Of a stretch of DNA of 64,000 bases, positions 33,421-46,228 are shown piece by piece. Each line of letters opens with the position of its first letter. The first letter of the stretch is position 1. The notes beneath the pieces were generated by a model. The model made no database searches. It was given only the letters and a program-made list of their open reading frames with translations, and was not told the origin of the DNA. The translations under genes were made by a program, and so were the position numbers. This DNA is from Dryocosmus kuriphilus (taxonomy: Eukaryota; Arthropoda; Insecta; Hymenoptera; Cynipidae): NCBI GenBank assembly GCA_038277395.1, contig CM076192.1:55351119-55415118 (forward strand), written 5' to 3'.

Positions 33421-34729
33421 TTAATGGGTCGGGGGTGAGTGAGGGGGGTGGATTTGGTTTGTCAGTTGAGGTTCAGGGTTTGGAGAAAGAGTTCTAGCGT
33501 AAGAACGCTGAGGTTTGGGAAAACTGGGGACACTTTGAGGTCTGTGTGTGTTTGTAGTGGGCGCGTTTTGCGAGTTTGAAGATTTAAAAGACTTTGGTGT
33601 GTGTTGTGTTTGTGGGCGTTGTTGTTTTTTTGTTGAGGATTGTGCTCTGGTTTCCGGGGAACCTTGGGGCATCCACGAAAAGTGGCACGGTGTGTACCCT
33701 TACAATTGAAGCAGGTGGGGGTGGAAGCCTTCTTGTCTTTGTAAGTAAGTGCAGGAGGCTGTGGCGTGGTTGCGAGCGCAAAACGCGCAAGACCATGGAG
33801 CATGGCAGTAATTTGCCGTGTGAAAGAATTTCAGGCATCGAAGACATTGCGGAATCAAGGACGATTTGCGTTTTGCTTCGACTCTGATGCTGAGACCAGC
33901 AAGGGTTTTAAGGTCGAAGATTGTCTTTGCTGTGGGAGCAGCTGGGTCCAGGTGGACGACAACAAGGGGCCAGATTTTTTCGCCTTTTTTCATTCTGTGA
34001 ATGCTTTTGACGGAGGGGATTTTCATTTGAAGCTCCTTCAAAATGGCTTCGTCAGAAAGGGACTAGTTGACACCCCTGATGACAACGATAAGGTCCCTGT
34101 CCTGGCGAAGTTGATTTGTTGAGTAAGCTAAACTGTGCTTCTCAAGTTTTGACGTGATGGCACGGAAGCCATCGACGGTTTGGGGGTAGACAACAATGGC
34201 GTCCGAGGTGTTCCTAGCCAAACGAATAGAAATGTCGTCTTTCAAACTGGTGAATTTTGGGCCAGAGATCTTTTCGCAAGATGCGAATAGGTGGAGGGCT
34301 TCGCTCCTTTGTTACAGATTCCTCTTCGTCAGAGGAACTAGAGGAGAGAGAATCTTCCTCTTCGGAAAGCAACAGGGAAGAAGGTAGAGGAGGGGGGGTT
34401 GACATACGCCTGCGCTTGGTACGTCTGGACGTCACGGTTTTAAATCCGTCGTTGACAGTTTCCTTGGGGCAAGGAGGTTCGACAGACAGCTCCATGGCTG
34501 CGTCATCTGAATTATTTTCAGGAAGGGGAGCAGCCTGGGAGAGAGAGAGGAGTGCGGATTCGTAGGCTTGGAGAGCATTGCGAATCTCGGAGATAACGGC
34601 GGACAGTTCGGACATGGAGAGGCTGTCCGACTGCGGCAAGCAGAGGGAGAAAGTAGCCCGAGAAGGGGGCGGGGTTGCCTGAGAGTCGGCGGCAGAAGCG
34701 GGTTGAGTTGTTAGGTGAGGATCACCCAT
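33421..34729 (-). pseudogene. J4 ORF1 (gag-like), frameshifted
   Basis: The N-terminus begins MGDPHLTTQPASAAD at 34729, followed by a Ser/Pro/Glu-rich region, a basic RRTKRRRMSTPPPLP patch and an acidic Ser run. After a frame change comes an RRM-like segment (34063-34245), then (33700-34041) three zinc knuckles starting CLRCLKFFHTANYC and CAFCARNHATASC. The Pro/Gln-rich tail follows in further frames to 33421. At least three frameshifts mean no complete ORF1 is made. Confidence 0.75.
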
Positions 34730-35369
34730 AGCTCGAGGATAAAATTGTTTAAAATTTGTTGTTTTTTTAAAATAAAATTAAGAATATAAAGCACTGTGAT
34801 ACACTACCGTACACTTTCAACACTACCGTACACTTTCACTGTAATCCAAAGGCACCACTGTAATCCAGAAAGGCACTACACTGCACTTCACTGCACTGAG
34901 CTTGAACAAAATTTTGTGCTCATTTGAGTCACCAAAATTCGCTTTCCGAAGTCGAGAGCAAACGGGTGCATCCGCGCTCTCGGATGGGTACTACGACTAC
35001 GACCGTACAGTTAGAAGAGTGGTCGAACCGCGCTCCGTTAAAAGTCAGTTAGATGTACATGTGGTACGACGTGCTCACGACTGAGCTGATCATCAACATA
35101 TGGATGAATCGTTTCACCGAAGAAATAAACGCAGAATGATGCACTGAACTGCTGAACTGCACTTTGAATTTATTATGGCGGGCGGCGAGCCAAACACCTT
35201 CCGCCCGTAGTTTTAGACTAAGTGAAACGCGCGCCAAACACCTTCGCTTCACTCCATGAATCGCTTTCACTAGGCAGCACTCTCTATCGAATCTCTCAGG
35301 TACGAAGAGCTCACGACAAACTCGGTTCGAATGAATCTATCGAATCGAATCTCGATAGACAAAAATTTT

Positions 35370-35873
<504 letters not shown>

Positions 35874-35909
35874 ATTGGACGTGTGGTCGGACATGGATTA
35901 AAAACAATC

Positions 35910-35925
35910 GGCCCTTTTCAGGGCC
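35910..35925 (+). terminator. Histone 3' stem-loop of H4
   Basis: GGCCCTTTTCAGGGCC then ACCAAA, 37 bp after the H4 stop. Confidence 0.95.
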
Positions 35926-36050
35926 ACCAAATATTTTTTACGTTGGGTTACATTCTGGTTTTTACAAACATGATTTCAGTACTTTATTCATAATATAGTG
36001 GTGTTTTTTAAAATGGCGTCGGTTTTTATTGATTTTACCGGCCGGCGTCG

Positions 36051-36768
36051 TGTTCAATACACCGACGATGTTGGTTTTCTTCAATCTGCCAGGGTCATTA
36101 AACAATGTTCCTCTCATTTAAATAGATTCACTCCAGTTGCTCCTGATTGGTACTCCAGATGGAGATTTGAAATTAACAAAACTAACTGAAGCCGTTTTCT
36201 TCTCACATAACCGTTACCCGCAACGGAGCCTGTGGAGCTTTTACAGCGCTTAAACCCTTCTTTAATAATCAAACTGTTTCACAGGCCACCAAAGCCTAGG
36301 CCTTTAACGCTATAATTAGAAGCATTTGTACATACGCGATTCCAATCTGGGGCTCTGCAAGCCCAAGCAACCTGTCAAAGCTCCAAGGGACTTATATGCG
36401 CCTTCTTCGCTCCTCTCTGAATATTCTCTGGCTTATAGGTAATACACAAATTCTGGCTGAATCCAAACTACCCTCTATCACCGTAGCCGCACAATCATAT
36501 GCAGCAAACCTTCGTCTTTCGGTACAAAATCATCCAAACCCCAGCATTAACTCACTTGCAAACTACGTAAGTAAAACTTCTGACCGTTTTAGAAGGCCGT
36601 GCCTTCTCGTTTCGTCAACCTCTTAATCCTTTCTTCTCTTTCCGTGTTTCGTTTCTAACGCGAGTGTCCCTGCAGTTCAACTGTCTTGGACCACCAACCT
36701 CCGTCCGTCTCATCTTTGGTTCATAACTTCAAGGTTGGTAACCATTCGACATAATAAAAAAAAAAAGT
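36051..36768 (+). pseudogene. 5'-truncated J4 fragment
   Basis: Plus-strand remnant starting inside the RT palm (VQYTDDVGFLQSARVIKQCS, with YTDD where full J4 has YADD) and running through the C-terminus (LLRSSLNILW, then NHPNPSINSLANYVSK) to the start of the 3' UTR. It ends at an early A-run (36758-36768) about 100 bp short of the normal J4 3' end. An internal deletion and frameshifts lie near 36190. It sits about 125 bp after the H4 stem-loop. Confidence 0.75.
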
Positions 36769-36989
36769 TCTGTTTGGCACCAGGTGGGAAGCCCCCTATG
36801 TCTAGTGTGGGATGTATATTTAAAATTTAACTTTTGTTCTTTAGACTGTAGATCCAGGGCGTCGCCCCTGTTTTCGGCAAAAAAGAAAAGGTGTTTAACG
36901 TACTAATTGATAGAATGGGTAGAGAGAATAGAACGCCAGGTTCGTTTATCTCTTGTGTCTTCTCTCTAAATTTCTTTGCTAGATTAGGT
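36769..36989. other. No gene seen
   Basis: A short spacer between two LINE fragments, with no motif I can assign. Confidence 0.5.
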
Positions 36990-37641
36990 TTTAGGTTTTA
37001 TAAAAGTGTTTATTGATCAGTATTGGTACATAAATGGTATATACATATGTGGATCCTTATTTGGAGCATCTATCCTTTTCGGAATAAGCCTGCTTTAATT
37101 GAAGGTTGTAATGGTAGTGTTTCGCATCTATAAGGTGATGTTTCACTTATATAAGAAGGTAATATTCAGGAGAAAATTTAAACAAAACCTTGCAAGAATT
37201 TATAGAACTTAACCTAACCTAAAGAGTACTGTACACTATTTACAAGAATGATGTACAGGTGTTGCTCCAAACGGGGGCTGCATATAACATTATAGGTCTT
37301 ATGATTGTTTTATAGATAATTAGTTTATTATTTTCGCTTAAGCCACTTCCCTTACATAGTAGAGGGTAGAGCATACCTATGGTTTTGTATCCTTTCTTAC
37401 ATGCTTCGGTGACATGTTTTCCGAAGTTAAGAGATTTATCTAGGTGTTGGCCTGAGTATTTAATGGATTTGCTAATGTCAACATTGTGATTGAACATGCT
37501 TAGAGCTAGGGGTGTGCCTTTGTAACTTCTTTTCGCAAATACTATAAATTCAGTCTTTTCTGCATTTATCTTAAGCTGCCATGTTTTAAAATATTTTTCT
37601 AATAAACTTACGTGTCTTTGTAAATATTTAATAGACATGTC
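36990..37641 (-). pseudogene. J2-like LINE 3' fragment
   Basis: Minus-strand RT palm-to-thumb fragment (LEKYFKTWQLKINAEKTEF, then RPIMLYAAPVWSNTC) with a 3' UTR to about 36990. The UTR resembles that of J2 (tttattgatca, aacctaacct, agtactgtac). It is cut at its 5' side exactly where the foldback element starts (37642). The coding part is open for about 135 codons. Confidence 0.75.
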
Positions 37642-37954
37642 TGTTCCGTCGAAATCCGACGTCACAATCACGATATTTAAACTTTCATACAGATGGCGCC
37701 AACGACTCGGAAGTCTCTTCCGGGTCGGTGGCGCGATCATAAAAAGGGAAAGGGGCGAAACGGAGAAAGAGGGGGGAGGCGCCAGTTGAGGGCGCCAGTT
37801 GACTCGAAGCTGATTGGTTATAGCAATTTTCGCGCGCGAAACGGAGAAAGAGGGGGCGCCAGTTGACTCGAAGCTGATTGGTTATAGAAATTCTCGCGCG
37901 CGAAAGGGAAAAAGAGGGCGCCAAGGATCTGTAAGCCGATTTCTCGCAGCTCCA

Positions 37955-37988
<34 letters not shown>

Positions 37989-38911
37989 AAGAACATAAAG
38001 AGGGCGCGAATTAATTCCGGGCTGATTGGTTCCGCGGACTTTTGCGCGCGAAATAGAGAATAAAAAAAAAGAGGGCGTTAGTGAGCATTCAAGCGGGCTG
38101 GCTAGGCTGTGAGGCCGATCCATCGCTATCTTTTCGTGGCAGCCATCACTCAGAGTGGACGGATAGTCATCACAGCAAAAGATAAGTAACAACGCGAAAA
38201 CCATTTAAGTGTCGGTAATTTTGTGTAGTTGTGTGCGGGGGGTTCGGTCTGGTAGCCGCGCGAGATAGAAGTGATAACGGGTGGGTAAAGATCAGTCATA
38301 GCGCGAAAACCATTTAAGTGTCGGTGTAATTTTGTGTAGTTGCGTGCATGGGGGTTCGGTCGGGTGGCCGCGCGAGATGGGGGTAATAACGCGTGGATAA
38401 AGATAAGTAATAGCGCGAAAACAATTTAAGTGTCGGTGTAAATTGTGTGTAGTTGCTCGTGGGGGTTCGGTCGGGTAACCGCGCGAGGTAGAAGTGATAA
38501 CGCGTGGGTAAAGTCGGGGATCGGTGTCGGCAAGGGACTAGTTTAACGAGTGTTCAAGTCAGACGTTCTTTGACGTGTGTGTAGTGGCTCGTGGATGGTT
38601 CGGTCGGGTAACCGCGCGAGATAAAGGTAACGATGCGTGTGTTAATTCGAGGATCGGTGGAAGCAAGGGAATAGTTTAACGTGCGTGCAGTTCGCGTTTC
38701 GGCATAATTAGAGGAATCCTTTACGTGTTTTGGATTGGGCGCATATTGATTGGTACGCGGCTGCGTTTTGAGTGGAGTTTTGGCAACTCAGTCGGATACT
38801 CGCGTGTAGAACAATTTATTCGACAGCACATGTTCCGTATGTGTTGTCGAGCGGCGAACAAGGGGACGATTATTCGCTACATTATTCGGCATTTGCCGTC
38901 GAGCGGTAAAT

Positions 38912-39245
38912 GAAAAAAATGCGTTGTGTAGTTTTAACTTCCAGTCGATTCATCATGAATAGGCTGAAATTATTCGCACTAATTGTTTCTTATAAAATCT
39001 TTCAATTTTAAATCTAACTTCAAGCTTTCCAAGTCAATTAAATGAAGGGGATGCGAAGAAAGGTAAGAAATAAAACACACAACTTAAAGGGAAAAAGCAA
39101 CGTGCAAAAAACCCTTTTTATTGAAGAACTAAACAACCCAAACCTTTGAATAGGCAAACTATTTGAATACAATGTTGTGATGAAACAAGAACGTGATGAA
39201 AATTATACTTATGAAACAAAAATGCGCAGCGCTGCGAACGAGTTG
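38912..39245. other. Unique centre of the foldback element
   Basis: AT-rich sequence between the left arm and the internal repeats. No open frame or motif is recognised. Confidence 0.5.
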
Positions 39246-39510
39246 CTCACCACGTGAGGATGAACGAAAATCACTCCCACTTGCGGGAGAGTGCAGATTC
39301 ATTCACCGCTCGACGGCAAATGCAGTACTGTGCGGAATTGTCAGTTCCTAACACAGCCAAATCGTCCCCGTGGGCAGTTGGCAATTGATGTGATAATGTA
39401 ATTTGGCATGCAAAAATAACGAGTCGTTCACCACGTGAGGATGAACGAAAATCACTCCCACTTGCGGGAGAGTGCAATTCATTTGCCGCTCGACGGCAAA
39501 TGCAGAATAA
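39246..39510. repeat. Two direct copies of a block of about 90 bp
   Basis: caccacgtgaggatgaacg, then actcccacttgcgggagag and cgctcgacggcaaatgc, appear at about 39249-39325 and 39430-39505. The inner part ctcccacttgcgggag is itself a hairpin (ctccc, acttgc, gggag). Confidence 0.75.
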
Positions 39511-40200
39511 TGTATCAAATAATCGTCCCCTTGTTCGCCGCTCGACAACACATACGGAACATGTGCTGTCGAATAAATTGTTCATTTACCGCTCGACGGC
39601 AAATGCCGAATAATGTATCGAATAATCGTCCCCTTGTTCGCCGCTCGACAACACATACGGAACATGTGCTGTCGAATAAATTGTTCATTTACCGCTCGAC
39701 GGCAAATGCCGAATAATGTATCGAATAATCGTCCCCTTGTTCGCCGCTCGACAACACATACGGAACATGTGCTGTCGAATAAATTGTTCATTTACCACTC
39801 GACGGCAAATGCCGAATAATGTATCGAATAATCGTCCCCTTGTTCGCCGCTCGACAACACATACGGAACATGTGCTGTCGAATAAATTGTTCATTTACCG
39901 CTCGACGGCAAATGCCGACTGATTGTAGCGAATAATCGTCCCCTTGTTCGCCGCTCGACAACACATACGGAACATGTGCTGTCGAATAAATTGTTCATTT
40001 ACCACTCGACGGCAAATGCCGAATAATGTATCGAATAATCGTCCCCTTGTTCGCCGCTCGACAACACATACGGAACATGTGCTGTCGAATAAATTGTTCA
40101 TTTACCGCTCGACGGCAAATGCCGAATAATGTATCGAAAATCGTCCCCTTGTTCGCCGCTCGACGACAACCATACGGAACATGTGCTGTCGAATAAATTG
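39478..40200. repeat. 103-bp tandem array inside the foldback element
   Basis: Units starting ttcatttaccgctcgacgg begin at 39581, 39684, 39787, 39890, 39994 and 40097, with a partial unit before them. Spacing is 103-104 bp and identity is very high. Each unit holds two related inverted motifs (cgctcgacggcaaatgccg and cgccgctcgacaacacat). One inverted unit also closes the left arm (38805-38911), so arm and array share a module. Confidence 0.9.
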
Positions 40201-41226
40201 TTCTACACGCGAGTATCCGACTGAGTTGCCAAAACTCCACTCAAACGCGGCCGCGTACCAATCAATATGCCCCAATCCAAAACACGTGAAGGATTCCTCT
40301 AATTATGCCGAAACGCGAACACGCACGTTAAACTAGTCCCTTGCCGACACCGATCTCCGGCTTTACCCACGCGTTATCACTTCTACCTCGCGCGGTTACC
40401 CGACCGAACCCCCACGAGCAACTACACACAATTACACCGACACTTAAATTGTTTTCGCGCTATTACTTATCTTTATCCACGCGTTATCACCCCCATCTCG
40501 CGCGGCCACCCGACCGAACCCCCACGCACGCAACTACACAAAATTACACCGACACTTAAATGGTTTTCGCGCTATGACTGATCTTTACCCACGCGTTATC
40601 ACTTCTATCTCGCGCGGCTACCAGACCGAACCCCACGCACGCAACTACACAAAATTACCGACACTTAAATGGTTTTCGCGTTGTTACTTATATTTTGCTG
40701 TGATGGCTATCCTCTTTTTTTTATTCTCTATTTCGCGCGCAAAAGTCCGCGGAACCAATCAGACCGGAATTAATTCGCGCCCTCTTTATGTTCCTTGCGC
40801 TCCCCCACCCCTGGAGCCAATCGGCTTACAGATCCTTGGCGCCCTCTTTTTTTTATCCCTTTCGCGCGCGAGAGTCCGCGGAACCAATCAGCTTCGAGCC
40901 AACTGGCGCCCTCTTTTTCCCTTTCGCGCGCGAGAATTGCTATAACCAATCAGCTTCGAGTCAACTGGCGCCCTCTTTCTCCGTTTCGCGCGCGAAAATT
41001 GCTATAACCAATCAGCTTCGAGTCAACTGGCGCCCTCTTTCTCCGTTTCGCGCGCGAGAATTGCTATAACCAATCAGCTTCGAGTCAACTGGTGCCCTCT
41101 TTCTCCGTTTCGCCCCTTTCCCTTTTTATGATCGCGCCTCCGACTCGGAAGTCTCTTCCGAGTCGTTGGCGCCATCTGTATGAAAGTTTAAATATCGTGA
41201 TTGTGACTTCGGATTTCGACGGAACA

Positions 41227-43348
41227 TGCTCCCCCCCCCCCCCCCCCGGAAAGACGAAGCCATGGGAAAAAATTCGGCGATTACACATTATGAACTTATA
41301 TGAGGTAGCCGACATAATTTAGTGATATTTCGCATGTATTCTCCTTGAGACGTTTTGATCTTGACGACCCTGATGCCACCATCACTCCCAGGATAGACCT
41401 CCGTGATGACTCCCAGCGGCCACTGATTACATGGCGCATCCTTGTCGATAACCAATACTACTGCTCCTTGATTAATTTCTCCCTTGTTTTCTAACCTTTT
41501 TTGCCGCCTTTGTAGTTCCGACAAGTATTCCAGATGCCAACGTTTCCAAAAATCCTGTCGGGCCTTGGAGATGAAGCGCCAACTAGACATACGATTATCT
41601 GGAATTGTTAAAAGATCGCGTTCAGGTAAAGTTAACATGGAACGTCCTATTAAAAAATGTGCTGTAGTTAGTGCCTCCGGATCATTCGGATCAGAGGACA
41701 TGGCACTAATGGGACGCGAATTTAAAACTGCCTCAATTTCTACAGCGAAAGTGTTTAATTGCTCGAAAGTTAATAGTTGCCCGCCCACTACCCGCTTTAG
41801 GTGATGTTTTGCTGATTTTACCGCGGCCTCCCAAATCCCACCAAAGTGTGGAGAAACGGGAGGATTAAAATGACACGTAATGTTGTGATTAAGGTTGAAC
41901 AACTGCAGATTACCATTAAAAGAGGCTGAATTTAACAACGCATAGAGTTCTTGCAGTTCATTGTGAGCGCCAATAAAATTGGTCCCATTGTCCGAATAAA
42001 TATCCGTCGGATTTCCACGACGACCAATAAAACGTCGAAATGACCCTAAAAAACTCTCGGTAGACAAATCACTAACAATTTCTATGTGGATGGCCTGTGT
42101 GGCCATACAGATGAACAAACAACCATACGCCTTCATTACGACTCGATTGCGAAATTTCTTTTCTTTGATCATTATTGGACCGAAGTAGTCTATCCCCACA
42201 TGACTAAAGACCGCTGACTGTTCGACTCGTACCTTAGGTAAATCGCTCATTTTTGCTTGAAGAATTTCCGGTCTGTGTCTGATACATTTTAAACAAGCTC
42301 TGATTATTCTGCGAATTCGATGTTTGCCATCTAGTAGCCAAAACTTATTCTGAATCAAATATAATGTGCCTTGCCGCCTGAATGCAATGACAGTTTGTGC
42401 GCTTCCTCGATGATCAGGTCTGTTACGTGATTATCGGCCGGTAATAAGATTGGGAATTTTTGCCCTTCAGAAATGTTTGCGTGACGTAAACGACCTCCTA
42501 CTCTCATTAAACCGTGTTTGTCGAGAAATGGACTCAATTTTCTAATCTTTAAAACTCTTAAACGCGTTACCTCGTTTCAATTTATCTAATTCTCGTTGGT
42601 AATGTTCCCGTTGGATCCACAACATCAATCCTTTCTCTGCTCGTTCCTTTTCTGACATACTGAGAGTTTTCGAACAAGGATATCTCCATCGAAGACAATA
42701 CGCGATAATTCTCAATAGTTTCTTATACGACGAGAATTTTTGATAAAAACGGACCCTCGACTGGTACTGTAAGCAGACACGACTCTGATTTCAGACCTGG
42801 TAAATTGACAATGAGATTGTTGGGAGACCGTGGCCATTCGCCTTCCGCTAATCGTAACCAAAATGGACCGTCAATCCATCTTTATCCGATAAAAATTTCG
42901 AAGGAAGCTGCCCTCGCGATATTCTATCTGCTATGTTGTTTTTGCCAGCGACGTGTCGCCATTCAACCTCCTCAGCCATGTTTTGAATTTCAGCTACTCG
43001 ATTCCCTATGAACGTCTGTAATTCGTTGGGATATCTTTTCAACCATAAAAGTACGATTTCTGAGTCACACCAAAAAACTATTCGATCTATTGGAAATGTG
43101 AATGAGCTGCGACATTCTTTGAACAATCTAACCAATGTTAATGCACCGCATAATTCTAATTTTGGAAGTGTTACTTGCTTAACTGGAGCGACTCTTGATT
43201 TTGAACAAACTAGACGTATCAACGTTTGATTTCCGTTTCCAATAGAACGAACGTATAAAGCTGCCCCATAACCTACTTGACTCGCGTCGCAAAACCCGTG
43301 AATCTCCGTGCGAACACAATTTGCTAGTAAGAGAAATCTCGGAACCGA
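41227..43348 (-). pseudogene. BEL/Pao LTR retrotransposon remnant (RNase H and integrase)
   Basis: Minus strand, cut by a gap at its 5' side and by the foldback element at its 3' side. 42848-43348 is the BEL-type RNase H (CDASQVGYGAALYVRS, VFWCDSEIVLLWLK, and WRHVAGKNNIADRISRG). After a degraded linker, 42355-42537 has the His-rich integrase zinc-binding start. In another frame, 41288-42358 has the CxxC half, the catalytic core (GIDYFGPIMIK, YSDNGTNFIGAHNEL, and the downstream FGGIWEAAVKSAK with Glu), and the C-terminal domain typical of BEL/Pao integrases. Gag, protease, most of RT and both LTRs are missing. At least two frameshifts make it inactive. Confidence 0.85.
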
Positions 43349-43848
43349 NNNNNNNNNNNNNNNNNNNNNNNNNNNNNNNNNNNNNNNNNNNNNNNNNNNN
43401 NNNNNNNNNNNNNNNNNNNNNNNNNNNNNNNNNNNNNNNNNNNNNNNNNNNNNNNNNNNNNNNNNNNNNNNNNNNNNNNNNNNNNNNNNNNNNNNNNNNN
43501 NNNNNNNNNNNNNNNNNNNNNNNNNNNNNNNNNNNNNNNNNNNNNNNNNNNNNNNNNNNNNNNNNNNNNNNNNNNNNNNNNNNNNNNNNNNNNNNNNNNN
43601 NNNNNNNNNNNNNNNNNNNNNNNNNNNNNNNNNNNNNNNNNNNNNNNNNNNNNNNNNNNNNNNNNNNNNNNNNNNNNNNNNNNNNNNNNNNNNNNNNNNN
43701 NNNNNNNNNNNNNNNNNNNNNNNNNNNNNNNNNNNNNNNNNNNNNNNNNNNNNNNNNNNNNNNNNNNNNNNNNNNNNNNNNNNNNNNNNNNNNNNNNNNN
43801 NNNNNNNNNNNNNNNNNNNNNNNNNNNNNNNNNNNNNNNNNNNNNNNN
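43349..43848. other. Assembly gap (500 N)
   Basis: Exactly 500 unknown bases that interrupt the BEL/Pao pol region. Confidence 1.
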
Positions 43849-44905
43849 TATACAATTATACTTACTAAACAGCCTTCACATTAAAAAAGGGCATTTTTTT
43901 AAATTTAAATTTCGCACCAAACACACGTGCGCAGAAGCATGCGCCAGAGACACATTACCTGACAGATGCACTTGATAAATTATCCGATATTTTCTATAAT
44001 TTCGACCACCAAACGTCCAGAGGTGACTATCAAACACTACCAAACGACCACCAAACGATACCAAGAGGAATTTTTGAAAAATATTAAACTGCGGCGCTAA
44101 CGGAAGTTAGCGGACACACTTTGAAACATCAATAACTTTTTCAATTTTCACCACCAAACGATGAAAGTTGACCCCCAAACACCACCAAACGACCACCAAA
44201 CGATACTATAGAGGTATTTTAATGTACATGGCCTTAATTAATTTTGAAGGGTGAGACTAGTAGCGTCTACTTTCAAAGATTATCTTGTAAGTAAAAGTCG
44301 AACAACTTAAAATATATAAAATATTAAGAGAGAGCATTTTTAAAAAATAAGAAAAACTTAGTTTCGAAAACTGAAAAACTAGAATTATATACAATTGGAC
44401 TTACCAAACAGCCTTGACATTAAAAAAGAGCATTTTTAAAATTTAAATTTCGCACCAATTACACGTGCGCAGAAGCATGCGCATAGACACATCACTGGGC
44501 AGACGTACTTTCTAAATTATTGGATATTTTCTATAATTTTGACCACCAAACTTACAGAGGTGATTACTAAACATCACCAAACGACCACCAAACTATACCA
44601 AAATGAATTTTTGAAAAATATTAAACTGCGGCGCTAACGGAAGTTAGCGCGCAACTTTGAAACGTCAACAACTTTTTCAATTTTTACCACCAAACGATGA
44701 AATTTGACTACCAAACACCACCAAACGACTACCAAACGATATCAAAAGGAATTTTTGAAAAATATTAAAAAGTGCTGCGCCACCGTGAAGTTGGCGCCCC
44801 AATTTCGAAACATCAATAACTTTTTCAATTTTTACCACCAAACGATGAAAGTTGACTACCAAATACCACCAAACGACCAACAAACGATTCTATATAAAAA
44901 AAGTT
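43849..44905. repeat. CACCAAACGA-rich tandem repeat
   Basis: Two units of about 540 bp start tatacaatt at 43849 and 44388. Each contains a caccaaac-type motif many times (ACCACCAAACGA and variants) and a module of about 160-180 bp (ctttttcaattt, caccaaacgatgaaa, gttgac, then gaatttttgaaaaatatta). The module is further repeated at about 44700-44900. The left end falls in the gap. No coding is recognised. It could be a satellite-like array or the interior of an unknown transposon. Confidence 0.75.
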
Positions 44906-46135
44906 GGATATTTTAGAGTCGGTTCGCCAACTTCACGGTCATAAATATAGGTTGTCCGGCTTAGCAATGACTGTTAGTATCTAAGTTCGGACATTTTAAA
45001 AATCTTTGTACACTTATGCGGTATATAAATTGGAATACTAAAGAATTTCAAAAATTTTAAGTCTCCCACATTTCATAAATACAGCGATTGAAGTAAAATC
45101 TAAATTAAATAAGTCACAACTTCAAAACAAAAACGTTCTTTTTTCCGACGCAAAATATAGCGTACTATCCCAAAATGGCGATAAGCGGTGATTGGCTTCC
45201 CGCAAATTTTAAATACAGTGAAACTAAAAATCGTTTACATTTTTTTTTTTTTTTTCGTTTCGAAATATAAGACATTATGCGAAACGCAAGCATCTAATTA
45301 CTTTTAATAATTACGGTTTATTGCACTATTCCCAGGCCCCTCTTTTCCACTGTGCACTCTGGGCAATTGCCCAGGGCCCCGCGATGGATGGGGCCCCCTA
45401 GCTCCTGCCAGATCACCAACCGATAACTGAAATTACCGATAAATATATTTATTTTGCGGAAATCAAACGATAATTACTAACCTACAGTTAGCCAAAGAAA
45501 TATGAGCAAACACTGCCTCAGAATTTTACTGCGTTAGAGTCAGGTTTGTGTACGTAATTTACTCTAGGTAATTTACGTGGTTTTCCACGGCAATTCACCA
45601 GGTAATTTACGTCCGAAGTCTTTTACATGGTGTAAATTATGTAAATGTGGAACTTGACAATATTTCGCAGTGTAATTGACATAACTTTACATCACCTCTA
45701 ATTTGGCCACCAACACGCCCAGTGTAAAACAATTATTACAACTTTAAAAGAATTAAGTAACATGAATAGGGGAGGTAGGCCCAGGGGCCAAATATATGAT
45801 ATAAACTCTTGTTTTGTGTTCAAAACGTTAAAGTTAAATCTAAAGTATATATATAAATATATGGGTGTATGTGTGTATATATAAGTTTAAGGTTCACTAG
45901 TTTTAGACTCACCGTACCAATTGATGAGTTTTTTGTAACCTTTTTACTCCAATTTATTATAATATGAATAAAGATCTCCATATCTACGATACAACATAAA
46001 TGTAAACACGCATACCTGATTAATTAATAAGAGTAAAATTTCTTACATAGAAATAGGCATCTCAATATAAATCAACAATAGACAGAACATGTAAAAATCT
46101 CTGTATCACAATATATGTCAATAAAATTAAATTAA
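44906..46135. other. No gene seen; one hAT-like terminal motif
   Basis: AT-rich. At 45333-45420 there is a GC-rich block with the palindrome tgggcaattgccca and ggggccccct, resembling ends of hAT-type MITEs. A possible partner (tgggcct-type, inverted) lies near 45780, but the match is short. No open frame can be assigned. Confidence 0.4.
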
Positions 46136-46139
46136 AAAG

Positions 46140-46228
46140 CAAAGCGGAGGATGCTGGTCCCAGACAGTTAACCTGCAAGGACACTCGCGCATGAAGCGAA
46201 ACACGAAAATGGCATGGCCTTTTAAGAA
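46140..46228 (-). mobile_element. Short J4 3' fragment
   Basis: gcggaggatgctggtcc, gacagtt and ggacactcgcgc match the J4 3' end at about 30602-30730. It is a fragment of about 90 bp with an internal deletion. Confidence 0.65.

Larger units (their letters stand above)
30430..35139 (-). mobile_element. Jockey-like LINE J4, near full length, nested in J3
   Basis: A 13-bp TSD, tgcactgaactgc, lies at 30417-30429 and 35140-35152. The 3' tail is 43 T on plus (30430-30472). The 3' UTR block (cttcaaaagacaccc, tgtcggattcgcgagg) is shared with the truncated copies at 7.2 and 23.9 kb. The 5' leader (34730-35139) contains short direct repeats of cactaccgtacactttca. ORF1, endonuclease and RT are all recognisable but broken by frameshifts. 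Confidence 0.9.
37642..41226. mobile_element. Foldback-like element with more than 1.1-kb terminal inverted repeats
   Basis: The left arm 37642-38911 and right arm 40098-41226 are inverted copies, starting TGTTCCGTCGAAATCCGA at the left and ending in its near-exact complement at the right. Each arm carries tandem subrepeats. One is a block of about 60 bp with cgcgcgcgaaa, gagggcgcc and ctgattggttata, four to five times near the outer end. The other is a block of about 115 bp with ttcggtcgggta and cgcgcgaga, four times. The left arm has a run of about 30 G (37957-37986) that the right arm lacks. The centre holds about 340 bp of unique sequence and a 103-bp tandem array. No transposase is seen, so it is probably non-autonomous. 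No TSD is evident. Confidence 0.85.

Noticed and set aside
33421..34565. Plus-strand frames of 60-118 codons opposite J4 ORF1
   Set aside because: They are shadows of the LINE coding strand with no motif.
37204..37218. cctaacctaa as an insect telomeric (TTAGG)n tract
   Set aside because: Only two units, lying within a LINE 3' UTR that also occurs in the related J2 copies.
37818..38204. Pro-rich and Gly-rich frames in the foldback arms (also 40341-41322)
   Set aside because: They are translations of inverted tandem repeats and homopolymers. No frame is conserved between the arms as protein.
39478..40200. Regular 103-bp repeats as a CRISPR-like array
   Set aside because: The whole unit repeats with no unique spacers, inside a foldback transposon in an insect genome.
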